Source: Massilia sp. Mn16-1_5
Lineage (GTDB): Bacteria > Pseudomonadota > Gammaproteobacteria > Burkholderiales > Burkholderiaceae_D
DNA length: 33,718 nucleotides
Direction of reading: 5' to 3'
NCBI RefSeq assembly: GCF_004798585.1
Contig: NZ_PPXQ01000030.1
Span: 1 to 33,718 of the forward strand
Shown here: positions 1 to 7,434 of the stretch, one piece after another
Position numbering within the stretch: the first letter of the stretch is position 1
Layout: each line of letters begins with the position of its first letter
Position numbers and translations under genes: made by a program
The notes under the pieces: model-generated
What the model was told of the DNA's origin: nothing
What the model saw: only the letters and a program-made list of their open reading frames with translations
Database searches by the model: none

Positions 1-63
1 GGGCTCTTCCAAGTGTTTTTCTGCGACCGCGAGGTCACCCAAATCAACCTTAGAACCAGCTAG
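1..63 (+). CDS. C-terminal tail of a probable IS481-like (DDE) transposase, partial
   Basis: The first frame is open from the window edge to a TAG at 61-63 and encodes 20 residues with a tail of the type VFFCDREVTQINLR. This resembles the short beta-strand tail that closes the integrase-core transposases of IS481-like elements, where a 'V-x-F-C-x-x-x-I-x-x-I-D/N-L-R' ending is usual. The tandem IS-end repeats that follow at 79-117 support the reading. Only the last 20 residues are visible, so the family is uncertain; an IS21-type integrase is the main alternative. Confidence 0.42.
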   Translation, partial: GLFQVFFCDREVTQINLRTS

Positions 64-78
64 AATCTAACCCGGCAG

Positions 79-117
79 TGTCACCTATGTGTCTAGACAC
101 CTGTTACCTATGTGTCT
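79..117. repeat. Tandem 16-bp repeats, probable IS terminus
   Basis: TGTCACCTATGTGTCT (79-94) and TGTTACCTATGTGTCT (102-117) differ at one base and start 23 bp apart. They lie directly after the transposase-like tail. Multiple short direct repeats inside the ends are typical of transposase-binding sites in IS21- and IS481-like elements. No matching opposite end lies in the window, so the exact IS boundary and any target duplication cannot be fixed. Confidence 0.5.
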
Positions 118-154
118 GTGCTATACAAGGACTCCACCCTACGTACGACGGAAT

Positions 155-517
155 TCAAGCGGCACGTAATGGACAATCCGCTCCGAGGTCTTCCAGCTTG
201 GCCGCCAGCGCCGAGCGCAGCTCCGCCAGCCCGGCAATCCGCGCATCGATGTCCCCCAGCTTGCGCTCCAGCGCCGTGCGCAGCTCGGCGCCGGCATTCG
301 CCGGATCGGCCAGCAGCGGCATGCCCGCCTCGATGTCGGCCAGCGTAAAACCCAGCGCCTGCGCGCTGCGCAGGTAGCACAGCCATTCCACCGCTTCCGG
401 CGGATAGTCGCGGTAGCCGTTGGCGCGCCGGCGCGCACCGAGCAGGCCGCGCTCCTCGTAGAAACGCAGGGTATCGCGTGAGAGTCCCGTGGCCGCGGCC
501 AGTTCGCCAATTCGCAT
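155..517 (-). CDS. MerR-family transcriptional regulator
   Basis: A 120-residue protein that starts MRIGELAAATGLSRDTLRFY and has the classical MerR winged-helix N-terminus: helix-turn-helix at residues 1-20, RFYEERGLL at 18-26, and the GYRDYPPEAVEWLCYLRSAQALGF wing region at 34-57. A coiled-coil dimerisation helix fills residues 75-112. The start was chosen because the MerR signature begins exactly there; a longer upstream reading frame has no family support. It has only two cysteines (47 and 115) and no metal-binding C-terminal loop, so a metal sensor such as MerR, CueR or ZntR is unlikely. The operator at 536-566 lies between it and the divergent membrane-protein gene, as expected for a regulator that acts on its neighbour and itself. 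The inducer cannot be told from the sequence. Confidence 0.9.
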   Translation of the reverse strand: MRIGELAAATGLSRDTLRFYEERGLLGARRRANGYRDYPPEAVEWLCYLRSAQALGFTLADIEAGMPLLADPANAGAELRTALERKLGDIDARIAGLAELRSALAAKLEDLGADCPLRAA

Positions 518-535
518 AGTGCGCTCCAAAATAGC

Positions 536-566
536 TTGACCCTGGAGTGTACTCCAGGGTTGATCA
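536..566 (+). promoter_or_regulatory. MerR-type operator overlapping the promoter of the membrane-protein gene
   Basis: TTGACC at 536-541 is a good -35 box. It runs straight into a perfect inverted repeat CCCTGGAGT-gt-ACTCCAGGG at 540-559, and the -10 region (TGATCA, spacer 19) follows with a poor match. A dyad filling an overlong spacer is the hallmark of MerR-activated promoters. The TTGAC-CTxGAGT-xx-ACTCxAG layout resembles operators of the AdhR/NmlR group, which respond to aldehydes and electrophiles; that assignment is inference. It points to the gene starting at 593 and is 19 bp upstream of the merR start codon. Confidence 0.72.
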
Positions 567-592
567 TGGCGTTTTCGATCCCGGAGACTGCC

Positions 593-1045
593 ATGCACCT
601 GAATCAATATCTTTACCTCGTCCGCGCCAGCGCGCTCTACGACCTGCTCATGACCACGGCGCTGGCCACGCCCTGGACCCTGCCGCTGGCGCACCAGCTG
701 ATGTCGCAGCTGAACGTCCAGCTCGGCGGCGCGCCGCTGCCGGGCTTCGCGCCCTTCCACATGTTCATCGGCGGCCTGCTGGGCAGCATCGTGACGGTGT
801 GGTCGCTGCTGCGCCTGATGCATCCGAGCCTGCTGCTGGGCCGCTACGACGGCGCGGCGCGCTTCCTGTTTTCAAGCTGGATGGCCTGGACCCTGGCGCA
901 GACCGATGCGCCGGTGCTGTGGCTGCTGCTGGTGCCGGAGTTCCTGTGGGGCGTGGCGCAATGGTGGCCGGTGGCGTCGCTTCAATCCGTTCCCGGCCGG
1001 CTCCAGACCAGCACCCCATTGCGCAGCACCTCGCGCACCCGGTGA
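593..1045 (+). CDS. Small integral membrane protein of unknown function, predicted MerR target
   Basis: 150 residues starting MHLNQYLYLVRASALYDLL. The ATG at 593 has a GGAG 6 bp upstream (583-586). Hydrophobic segments lie at about residues 15-32, 55-77, 86-104 and 107-125, separated by short loops, which suggests a four-helix inner-membrane protein. I do not recognise the family. It is divergent from merR and downstream of a MerR-type operator, so it is probably the regulated gene and may take part in stress protection. The last 21 codons (982-1045) overlap the convergent DUF504 gene. The C-terminal tail there is Ser/Thr/Arg-rich and unlike a membrane protein, so the natural stop may have been lost by a small indel near 980. 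Confidence 0.68.
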   Translation: MHLNQYLYLVRASALYDLLMTTALATPWTLPLAHQLMSQLNVQLGGAPLPGFAPFHMFIGGLLGSIVTVWSLLRLMHPSLLLGRYDGAARFLFSSWMAWTLAQTDAPVLWLLLVPEFLWGVAQWWPVASLQSVPGRLQTSTPLRSTSRTR

Positions 1046-1242
1046 AAGGGCACCATGCGCGCCTCGCCGTCGTGGCCTATCAGCTCGAAGCCGAAATGCT
1101 GGCCGCGCTCCAGGCGGATGCGCTCGAAGGAGACGCGCACGACGCGCTTGAAAACGCGGTCGTAGTAGCCGATGACGAAGTCGGCGTTGCCGAAGTCGGC
1201 GTCCCAGAGGATGCGGTGGATGACTTCGTGGATGGGCGTCAT
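982..1242 (-). CDS. MJ1316/DUF504 domain protein (RNA cyclic-end recognition fold)
   Basis: An 86-residue protein that is a single MJ1316 domain (formerly DUF504, PF04457). The family pattern is visible: TPIHEVIHRILWDADFG at 2-18, an IGYYDR motif at 24-29, a central FE(R)I segment, then VPFHRVREVLRNGVLVW at 64-80. The domain was named for predicted recognition of RNA with cyclic phosphate ends and is often found near RNA repair enzymes, but no catalytic residues are expected in it. Its start codon lies 3 bp after the stop of the upstream GGDEF gene, so the two are almost certainly co-transcribed. No RNA ligase or RtcB gene is nearby. Confidence 0.85.
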   Translation of the reverse strand: MTPIHEVIHRILWDADFGNADFVIGYYDRVFKRVVRVSFERIRLERGQHFGFELIGHDGEARMVPFHRVREVLRNGVLVWSRPGTD

Positions 1243-1245
1243 GGT

Positions 1246-2964
1246 TTATCCCGCCTGCCTCGTTTCCAGCACGCCGCGTGCGGCATCGACGACATGCAGC
1301 TGGATCCCGTTGCCGCGGCCGAGACGGGCGCGCCTCATGGCGGCCTCGGCGCGCTCCAGCAGATCGTCCAGGCCGCAGCCCGGCGTCGGATACATGGCGA
1401 TGCCGATACTGAGGGTGACGGGCCATTCCCGCCCGCCCACGGCCAGCGGGAAGGTGAAGCGGTTCTGGATATGCTGCGCGATCTGGCGCGCGCCCTCGCT
1501 GTTGCGCAAGTCTTCGAGGATGACGAGAAAATCGCCACCGCTCAAGCGGATGACACTGTCCGCCGCGTGCAGGTTGGCGCGCACCTGGCCGGCGGCCTGC
1601 GCGAGGATGGCGTCGCCGCCTTCGATGCCGAGCGCATCATTGATGGCGCCGAGCCGGTCCACATGCAGCAGCATCACGCCGAGCATGCGCCCATTGCGCA
1701 GGGCGCGCGCCATGGCGTGGCCGAGGCGGTCGCGCAGCACGCGCCGGCTGAGCAGGCCGGTGAGCGGGTCGATGCGGGTGTGGTCGAACAGGCCGGGCGC
1801 CGCCAGGTCGGCATCCGGGGCAGGCAAGGCCGGCTGGTCTCCGTAGGCGAGCACGCGGTCGCGCGCGCGTGACGTCGCCTGGTACAGGGCCTCGTCGGCC
1901 CGGGCGATGGTCTGGCCTACCGATTCTTTTGCTTCGAACTGCGCAACGCCGATCGAGACCGTCACCGCCAGGTCCGGCGCGACGGGCGCGAAGCGCAGGC
2001 CGTGGACGTCCAGGCGTACGCGTTCGGCCAGCAGCAGGGCTTCCGGCTGCGCGGTTCCGGGCAAGATCAGCAGCAATTGCGCGCCGCCGTAACGCCCGTA
2101 GGAGGCGCCCTCGGGCAGATGCCGCGCGACGCACTGCGCCACCGCGTGCAGCACCCGGTCGCCGACGGCCTGGCCGTGGCCGGCGTTGATGCGCCGGAAC
2201 CCATCGATCTCGAGCAGGCAGATACTGAAGATCGCACCATCCTCGCGATGGTCGGCGAGCCGCCTGAGCGCGTGGCGGCGGGTGTGGCCGCCGGTCAGCG
2301 GATCGCGCACTGCCGCGTCGTGGATGAAATCGAGCGCATGCTGGAGCTTGACGACACCCTCGGTCCTGGTCAGCTCGAACAGGCACATGAACAGGACGAT
2401 GACGAGGTAGAGGCCGAAGTCGCACAGGAGGAACAACAGCTGCATTTCCTCGATCGGATGCGCCGGCAGCGGAATGCCGAGCAAGGGCAGGGCATAGATG
2501 AAGACCACGGTGGCGCAGGTGAGCAACAGCCAGAACATCGAGGTCGCGAAGCCGCCGAGGAACAGCGCCACCATCGGCGGCACCACCATCCAGCCCGCGG
2601 TCGGCGCCGAGACGCCGCCCATGGCATAGGTCAGCCAGCTGAAATTGAAGAAGACCGCACACAGGAAGACTTCGCGCGCGACGACGATGCTTTTCGTGAT
2701 GCGCAGCAGGAAGGGCGCGCTGAACATGCAGATGCAGCAGGTGAGGATGACCCGGCCTGCCGCGGTGTAGCCGAGCGCATGATAGGTCCAGGCGTAGAAG
2801 GGGCCGGAGAGGGCGGCCATGACCACCGCATTGATCACGTTCTGCGCGCGCGTCAGCGTGGCGGCGTCCGCGCGCGCATCGGGGGGGATGAACCAGCGGA
2901 TCGCGGCGAGGTAGCGGGTGGTCAGGCGGTGTGCGAGGGTCATGTGGCTGTCTGTGTTCTGCAT
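1246..2964 (-). CDS. Membrane-anchored tandem GGDEF protein, both GGDEF signatures degenerate
   Basis: 572 residues. The N-terminal third has about six hydrophobic helices (roughly 44-64, 70-90, 94-114, 125-142, 143-163 and 178-198). Two GGDEF domains follow at about 220-372 and 397-558. Each keeps the fold markers: DPLTGG at 221-226 and DPLTGL at 399-404, an SIGVA/SIGIA strand at 337-341 and 519-523, and the closing ADEALYQA or AEAAMRRA helix. The active-site loops are altered: GGAQL at 293-297 and SGGDF at 475-479 in place of GG(D/E)EF. Neither domain is likely to make c-di-GMP, so it may act as a receptor or scaffold, or bind GTP. The ATG at 2964 has GGAGG only 2 bp away; ATG at 2943 is an alternative without a ribosome-binding site. 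It is followed 3 bp later by the MJ1316-domain gene. Confidence 0.9.
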   Translation of the reverse strand: MQNTDSHMTLAHRLTTRYLAAIRWFIPPDARADAATLTRAQNVINAVVMAALSGPFYAWTYHALGYTAAGRVILTCCICMFSAPFLLRITKSIVVAREVFLCAVFFNFSWLTYAMGGVSAPTAGWMVVPPMVALFLGGFATSMFWLLLTCATVVFIYALPLLGIPLPAHPIEEMQLLFLLCDFGLYLVIVLFMCLFELTRTEGVVKLQHALDFIHDAAVRDPLTGGHTRRHALRRLADHREDGAIFSICLLEIDGFRRINAGHGQAVGDRVLHAVAQCVARHLPEGASYGRYGGAQLLLILPGTAQPEALLLAERVRLDVHGLRFAPVAPDLAVTVSIGVAQFEAKESVGQTIARADEALYQATSRARDRVLAYGDQPALPAPDADLAAPGLFDHTRIDPLTGLLSRRVLRDRLGHAMARALRNGRMLGVMLLHVDRLGAINDALGIEGGDAILAQAAGQVRANLHAADSVIRLSGGDFLVILEDLRNSEGARQIAQHIQNRFTFPLAVGGREWPVTLSIGIAMYPTPGCGLDDLLERAEAAMRRARLGRGNGIQLHVVDAARGVLETRQAG

Positions 2965-3035
2965 GTCCTCCGTGCGGTTGCGTGAGCGTCGGAAGTAAGG
3001 CAGAGCTTAGCACGCCGCTACCGCCCTTTGACAGG

Positions 3036-5477
3036 CTAACCCGGCAGCCGTGCGTCCTTGCAGACCAACTCTTCGAGCGAGCGCTGGGACAGGGCCGGGC
3101 TGAAGTAGTAGCCCTGCATCTGGTCGCAATCGTGCTCGCGCAGGAAAGCCAGCTGTTCCCGGGTCTCGACCCCTTCGGCGATCACCTTCAGTTTGAGGTT
3201 GTGGCCCAGCGCGATGATCGCGCGCGTGATCACGGCGTGGCCGTCGTGCGCGACTTCGCCGAGGAAGGAGCGGTCGATCTTGATATAGTCGACCGGGAAT
3301 TTCTGCAGGTGCGAGAGGCTCGAATAGCCGGTGCCGAAGTCGTCGATCGACAGGCGCACGCCAAGGGACTTGAGTTCGGCCAGCGCTTCCATCGCTTCTT
3401 CCGGATGGTCCATCAGCTGGCTTTCCGTCACTTCCAGTTCCAGGTTGCGCGGATCGACGCCCTGGCGCTTGAGGGTGCGCGCCAGGTGAGAGGCGAACTG
3501 GCGCTGACGCAGCTGGCGCGCCGACAGGTTCACCGAAATCGCGAAGTCGTGGATGCCGAGCTTGGCGAGCGCCTTGAGCGCGCCGCAGGCTTCGATGATC
3601 ACCCATTCACCCAGCGGCACGATGAGGCCGGTTTCCTCGGCCACCGGGATGAATTTGTCGGGCGGTACGAGGCCGTTTTCCGGATGGTTCCAGCGCACCA
3701 GGGCTTCCGCGCCCACGACCTTGCCGGTGCGCAGGTCGACCTTCGGCTGGTAGCCGAGCACCATTTCGCGGTTGCCGATGGCGCGCGACAGGCTCGCTTC
3801 CAGCATCAGGTGCTCGTGCACCGCCTGGTTCAGTTCGATCGAATAGAACTGGCAGTTGTTCTTGCCCAGGGTCTTGGCGTGGTACATCGCGGCGTCGGCC
3901 GCGCGCATCACGCGGTCGACGGTGTCGCCATCGATCGGAAAACGGCTCACGCCGATGCTGGTGCTGGGCAGGATGTCGCGTCCGGCAACCCGGATCGGGG
4001 CGTTCACCCGCTGGCGGATGCGTTCGATCAGGTCGGCCAGTTGTTCGTCGCCGGGTTGGTTGTTGATCACCAGCACGAACTCGTCGCCGCCCACGCGCGC
4101 CACCGTGTCGTTGTCGCGCACGCTTTCCTTGAGCCGGGTCGCCGTGTCGCGCAGCACCACGTCGCCGGCGTCGTGGCCGAAGTTGTCGTTGATGTGTTTA
4201 AAATTGTCGAGGTCGAGGAAGGCGAGGGCGCCCAGCATCTGGTTGCGCACGGCGAAGTCGATCGAGAATTTCAGCTCGTCCTGCAGCAGGGTGCGGTTGG
4301 CCAGGCCCGTCAGCGGATCGTGGTGGGCCAGGTGGTGCAGGCGGCGCTCGTAATGGCGCGCCTCGGTGATGTCGTTGATGACGCCGACGAAATGGGTGAC
4401 TTCGCCGTCGATGTTGCTGACCGGATCGATGCGCAGGTCGTTCCAGAACACTTCGCCGTTCTTGCGCGCATTGCGCAGGATGACCTGCACGCTTTCCTTC
4501 TTCCTGATGGCCTCGTTGATACGCCGGTGTTCGTCGACGTCGCAGCCCTCGATGCGCATGAAACGCGGGTTGCGGCCCTTGATCTCGGCGAGCGTATAGC
4601 CGGTCATCTGTTCGAAGGCGGGGTTCACATACTCGATGATGTTGTCATTGTTTTCGCAGCAGGTGATGACGATGGCGTTGACGCTGGAATAAATGGCGCG
4701 CTCGCGCACCCGCAAACCATGCTCGGTCTGCTTGCGGTCGGTGATGTCGAGGCCGGTACCGAAGATGCACGGCAGGTCGCCAACGCTGGTGCGGGCGCAG
4801 TGAAAGAGCATGCTGGTGCGCTTGCCCTGCCTGCCCACCAGTTCGGCCTCGTGCGAGGAATGGCCGTTCTCGAAGGCTTCCATGATCTTGCTGACGATCT
4901 CGGCCCGGTCTTTTTCATCGAAGAAATACTGGACGTCGGTGGTCGGCAATTCCTCGCTCGACATCTCCAGCATGTCTTCCAGCAGGCGGTTCCACAGCAG
5001 CAGGTGGCCGCTCTGATCGATGACGTAGAAGACGCAGGGCAGGCCCTCGATGATGTCGCCGACCGGCAAGTCCTGGATCAACGCGTAGCGCGGCGCCACC
5101 AGCCCGGCGCGCGGGATCACGATCACGCTGTAGGTGTCGGGCTGCTCGGGATCGAGCGCTTGCCGCGCGACCGTCACCCGTACCGGCAGGCGCCGCCCGC
5201 CTGCACCGCGCAGGTAGCCCGTCGAGTCGAGCTCGGACCGTTTCGCGATCGACAACGGCGGCTCGCCGATGTCGTCGAAATCGATGATCTGGTCGAGACG
5301 CTGGCCCTGGATGTCCGCAGCCGTACAGCCCGCAAGTTTTTCGCAGGCCTTGTTCCAGCTGGTGATGACGCCGTCGGCGTCGACGACAAAGACGGCGAGT
5401 GGTAACGGTGAAATATTCAACACGTTCTCCTGCGCATGCTTGGCGGGATTTGTGTGAGTGGCAAATCCGGCGGGCAC
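3036..5477 (-). CDS. PAS-PAS-PAS-GGDEF-EAL c-di-GMP enzyme
   Basis: 813 residues from a GTG at 5477, with no membrane segment, so probably cytoplasmic. Order: PAS at about 20-120, PAS at 140-248, a LOV-like PAS at 258-375, GGDEF at 382-545 and EAL at 555-805. The cyclase site is intact (RVGGDEF, 461-467). The phosphodiesterase motifs are also intact: AEALVRW at 590-596, SVNLSARQ at 648-655, ELEVTES at 680-686, IDDFGTGYSS at 711-720, KIDRSF at 733-738 and VIAEGVET at 765-772. It could therefore make or degrade c-di-GMP, with PAS input choosing. An AGGAG at 5427-5431 sits 6 bp before an in-frame TTG at 5420 (and 3 bp before a GTG at 5423), whereas GTG 5477 has no ribosome-binding site. The true start may therefore be 5420, giving 794 residues. 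Confidence 0.93.
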   Translation of the reverse strand: MPAGFATHTNPAKHAQENVLNISPLPLAVFVVDADGVITSWNKACEKLAGCTAADIQGQRLDQIIDFDDIGEPPLSIAKRSELDSTGYLRGAGGRRLPVRVTVARQALDPEQPDTYSVIVIPRAGLVAPRYALIQDLPVGDIIEGLPCVFYVIDQSGHLLLWNRLLEDMLEMSSEELPTTDVQYFFDEKDRAEIVSKIMEAFENGHSSHEAELVGRQGKRTSMLFHCARTSVGDLPCIFGTGLDITDRKQTEHGLRVRERAIYSSVNAIVITCCENNDNIIEYVNPAFEQMTGYTLAEIKGRNPRFMRIEGCDVDEHRRINEAIRKKESVQVILRNARKNGEVFWNDLRIDPVSNIDGEVTHFVGVINDITEARHYERRLHHLAHHDPLTGLANRTLLQDELKFSIDFAVRNQMLGALAFLDLDNFKHINDNFGHDAGDVVLRDTATRLKESVRDNDTVARVGGDEFVLVINNQPGDEQLADLIERIRQRVNAPIRVAGRDILPSTSIGVSRFPIDGDTVDRVMRAADAAMYHAKTLGKNNCQFYSIELNQAVHEHLMLEASLSRAIGNREMVLGYQPKVDLRTGKVVGAEALVRWNHPENGLVPPDKFIPVAEETGLIVPLGEWVIIEACGALKALAKLGIHDFAISVNLSARQLRQRQFASHLARTLKRQGVDPRNLELEVTESQLMDHPEEAMEALAELKSLGVRLSIDDFGTGYSSLSHLQKFPVDYIKIDRSFLGEVAHDGHAVITRAIIALGHNLKLKVIAEGVETREQLAFLREHDCDQMQGYYFSPALSQRSLEELVCKDARLPG

Positions 5478-5567
5478 GATTCATGATAGTCCAGTACGCG
5501 ATCATGAGCGAGCGCGATTCGCTTCGCAGATATGGAACGGGGAATGTGCTCCCGTCCCGTCCGGGGA

Positions 5568-6401
5568 CTATTGCGGGATCGGTGCGACGGGCTGCGGCGG
5601 CAGCGCGGCAGGCACGCGTTCGGCGGCCGCGCGCGGAATGCGGCGGCCCGCTTCGATGCCTTCGTTAAACAGATTCTGGATCGGCGTGTTCAGGTAGGGC
5701 AAGGCCACGCTCAGGGTCAGCATGCCGACACCGAGGGTGATCGGGAAGCCGATGCCGAAGATGTTCAGCTGCGGCGCGGCGCGCGTCAGGATGCCGAGCG
5801 CGACGTTGGTGATGAGGAGGGCGGCGATGATCGGCAGAGAGAGTTGCAGGCCGGCCGAGAAAATGCGGCTGCCGAGACGGGCCAGTTCCAGCGGCGCCAC
5901 CAGCGAGATCGGGCTGCTCGAGATCGGCAGGCTGGTAAAACTTTCCGACAGCGCCGCCAGCAGCACCAGGTGGGCGTTCACGGCGAGGAAGGCCATGGTC
6001 GCCACCATCGACAGGAACTGGCTGATCGCGGCCGAGCGGCCTTGCGTGGTCGGGTCGAAGAAGGAGGCGAAGCTGAAGCCCATCACGTTACTGGCCAGTT
6101 CGCCCGCGTACTCGATGGCCGCGAACACCAGGCGCATGGCGAAACCCATCGCCAGCCCGATCAGCAGTTCCTGCACCAGGATCAGGAGGCCCGCATAGGA
6201 CATCGGATCGATGGCCGGCACGGCCGGGACGGTGGGCGCGATGATCAGCGCCAGCAGCACGCCGAGCAGGACCTTGACCTGGTTCGGCACGCTGGCGTGG
6301 CCGAACAGTGGGGCGGCCGCGACCAGGCCGAGGATGCGCGTGAGCGGCCACAGCAGCCCGGCGATCCAGGCGTTGATTTCAATCGACGTGAGGGTCAGCA
6401 C
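5568..6401 (-). CDS. fliR: Flagellar export gate protein FliR
   Basis: 277 residues, within the usual 255-275 plus a short tail. It is a polytopic inner-membrane component of the FliPQR export gate that nucleates MS-ring assembly. Family features seen are the N-terminal amphipathic/helical pair, WPLTRILGLVAAAPLFG near residues 18-34, an E-x-x-IG-x-x-MGF motif (ELLIGLAMGF) near 78-87, and the GQxxGxxxGFSFASFFDP-like region near 106-117. The last 30 residues are Ala/Pro-rich and probably non-structural. It is the last gene of the fliLMNOPQR run, 12 bp after fliQ. Confidence 0.97.
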   Translation of the reverse strand: MLTLTSIEINAWIAGLLWPLTRILGLVAAAPLFGHASVPNQVKVLLGVLLALIIAPTVPAVPAIDPMSYAGLLILVQELLIGLAMGFAMRLVFAAIEYAGELASNVMGFSFASFFDPTTQGRSAAISQFLSMVATMAFLAVNAHLVLLAALSESFTSLPISSSPISLVAPLELARLGSRIFSAGLQLSLPIIAALLITNVALGILTRAAPQLNIFGIGFPITLGVGMLTLSVALPYLNTPIQNLFNEGIEAGRRIPRAAAERVPAALPPQPVAPIPQ

Positions 6402-6413
6402 AGCCTGTAAGTG

Positions 6414-6683
6414 CTAGCCGACCATGTTCGGAATGCCGGTGAACACTTGCCGCATGTAGTCGAGCATGACCGACAGCATCCAGGGGCCGGCAACCACCAG
6501 GGCGACGAAGACGCCGACCAGTTTCGGGATGAAGGACAGGGTTGCTTCGTTGATCTGGGTCGCGGCCTGGAAAATGCTCACGACCAGGCCGATGATCAGG
6601 GCGATCAGCAGCAGGGGCGCCGAGACCAGCAGCGTGATTTCCATGGCCGTGCGGCCCATCGTCATGACGGTTTCCGGAGTCAT
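6414..6683 (-). CDS. fliQ: Flagellar export gate protein FliQ
   Basis: 89 residues, the standard FliQ length. Two long transmembrane helices are visible: one at about 15-38 (TLLVSAPLLLIALIIGLVVS) and one at 50-72. The N-terminus begins MTPETVMTMGR and the connecting loop is QAATQINEATLSFIPK, both characteristic of the FliQ/SctS family. Four copies wrap around the FliP5-FliR core and form part of the export channel. It is 10 bp downstream of fliP and 12 bp upstream of fliR, in the conserved P-Q-R order. Confidence 0.97.
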   Translation of the reverse strand: MTPETVMTMGRTAMEITLLVSAPLLLIALIIGLVVSIFQAATQINEATLSFIPKLVGVFVALVVAGPWMLSVMLDYMRQVFTGIPNMVG

Positions 6684-6693
6684 CGCGGTGTCC

Positions 6694-7434
6694 CTAGTTG
6701 AAGCTCTGGGACAGCGAGCCCAGCAGCAGTTGCCAGCCGTCCACCAGCACGAACAGCATCATCTTGAACGGCAGCGAAATCACGGCCGGCGACATCATCA
6801 TCATACCCATCGCCATCAGCACCGAGGCCACCACCATGTCGATGATCAGGAAGGGGATGAAGATCGCGAAGCCGATCTGGAAGGCCGTCTTCAGCTCGCT
6901 CGTGACGAAGGCCGGGATCAGGACCCGCAGCGGAATGTCTTCCGGACCCTGCAGGGCAGGCGTGCGCGAGATCTTGACGAACATGGCGAGGTCGGACTGG
7001 CGCGTCTGCTTGACCATGAAGTCCTTCAGCGGCTGGGCGCCGCGGCTCATGGCTTCCGTCATCTGGATCTGGTTTTCCTGCAGCGGCAGATAGGCCTGGG
7101 TATAGATCTTGTCGAAGGTCGGGCCCATCACGAACAGGGTCAGGAACAGCGCCAGGCCGACCATCACCTGGTTCGGCGGCGCGGTCTGGGTGCCGATCGC
7201 CTGGCGCAGCAGGGACAGCACGATGATGATGCGGGTGAAGCTGGTCATCATCAGCAGCGCGGCCGGCAGGAAAGTAAACGCCGTCATCAGGAGCAGCGTC
7301 TGCACCGGCAGGGTGTAGGTGGTGCCGCCGCCCGGGGCCGGGCTGGTGGTGAAGGCGGGCACGCCGGGCGCCGCCAGCACGGCCAGCGGCAAGAGCAGCA
7401 TGCCGGCCGCCAGCAGGAGTTTCTTATTTCGCAT
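6694..7434 (-). CDS. fliP: Flagellar export gate protein FliP
   Basis: 246 residues, the typical length. A cleavable signal peptide is visible (MRNKKLLLAAGMLLLPLAVLA, residues 1-21). Four membrane helices and the central periplasmic domain follow. Conserved segments include TSFTRIIIVLSLLRQAIGTQ near 64-83, PPNQVMVGLALFLT near 86-99, a SELKTAFQIGF helix near 178-188, and a methionine-rich stretch MGMMMM near 208-213 that corresponds to the Met gasket of the export pore. The first 11 bp overlap the end of fliO, which suggests coupled translation. Confidence 0.97.
   Translation of the reverse strand: MRNKKLLLAAGMLLLPLAVLAAPGVPAFTTSPAPGGGTTYTLPVQTLLLMTAFTFLPAALLMMTSFTRIIIVLSLLRQAIGTQTAPPNQVMVGLALFLTLFVMGPTFDKIYTQAYLPLQENQIQMTEAMSRGAQPLKDFMVKQTRQSDLAMFVKISRTPALQGPEDIPLRVLIPAFVTSELKTAFQIGFAIFIPFLIIDMVVASVLMAMGMMMMSPAVISLPFKMMLFVLVDGWQLLLGSLSQSFN

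Noticed and set aside
2931..5405. Very long open frame on the plus strand, opposite the PAS-GGDEF-EAL gene
   Set aside because: It is an antisense shadow caused by high GC and third-position bias; its protein is low-complexity and the minus strand carries complete, recognisable domains.
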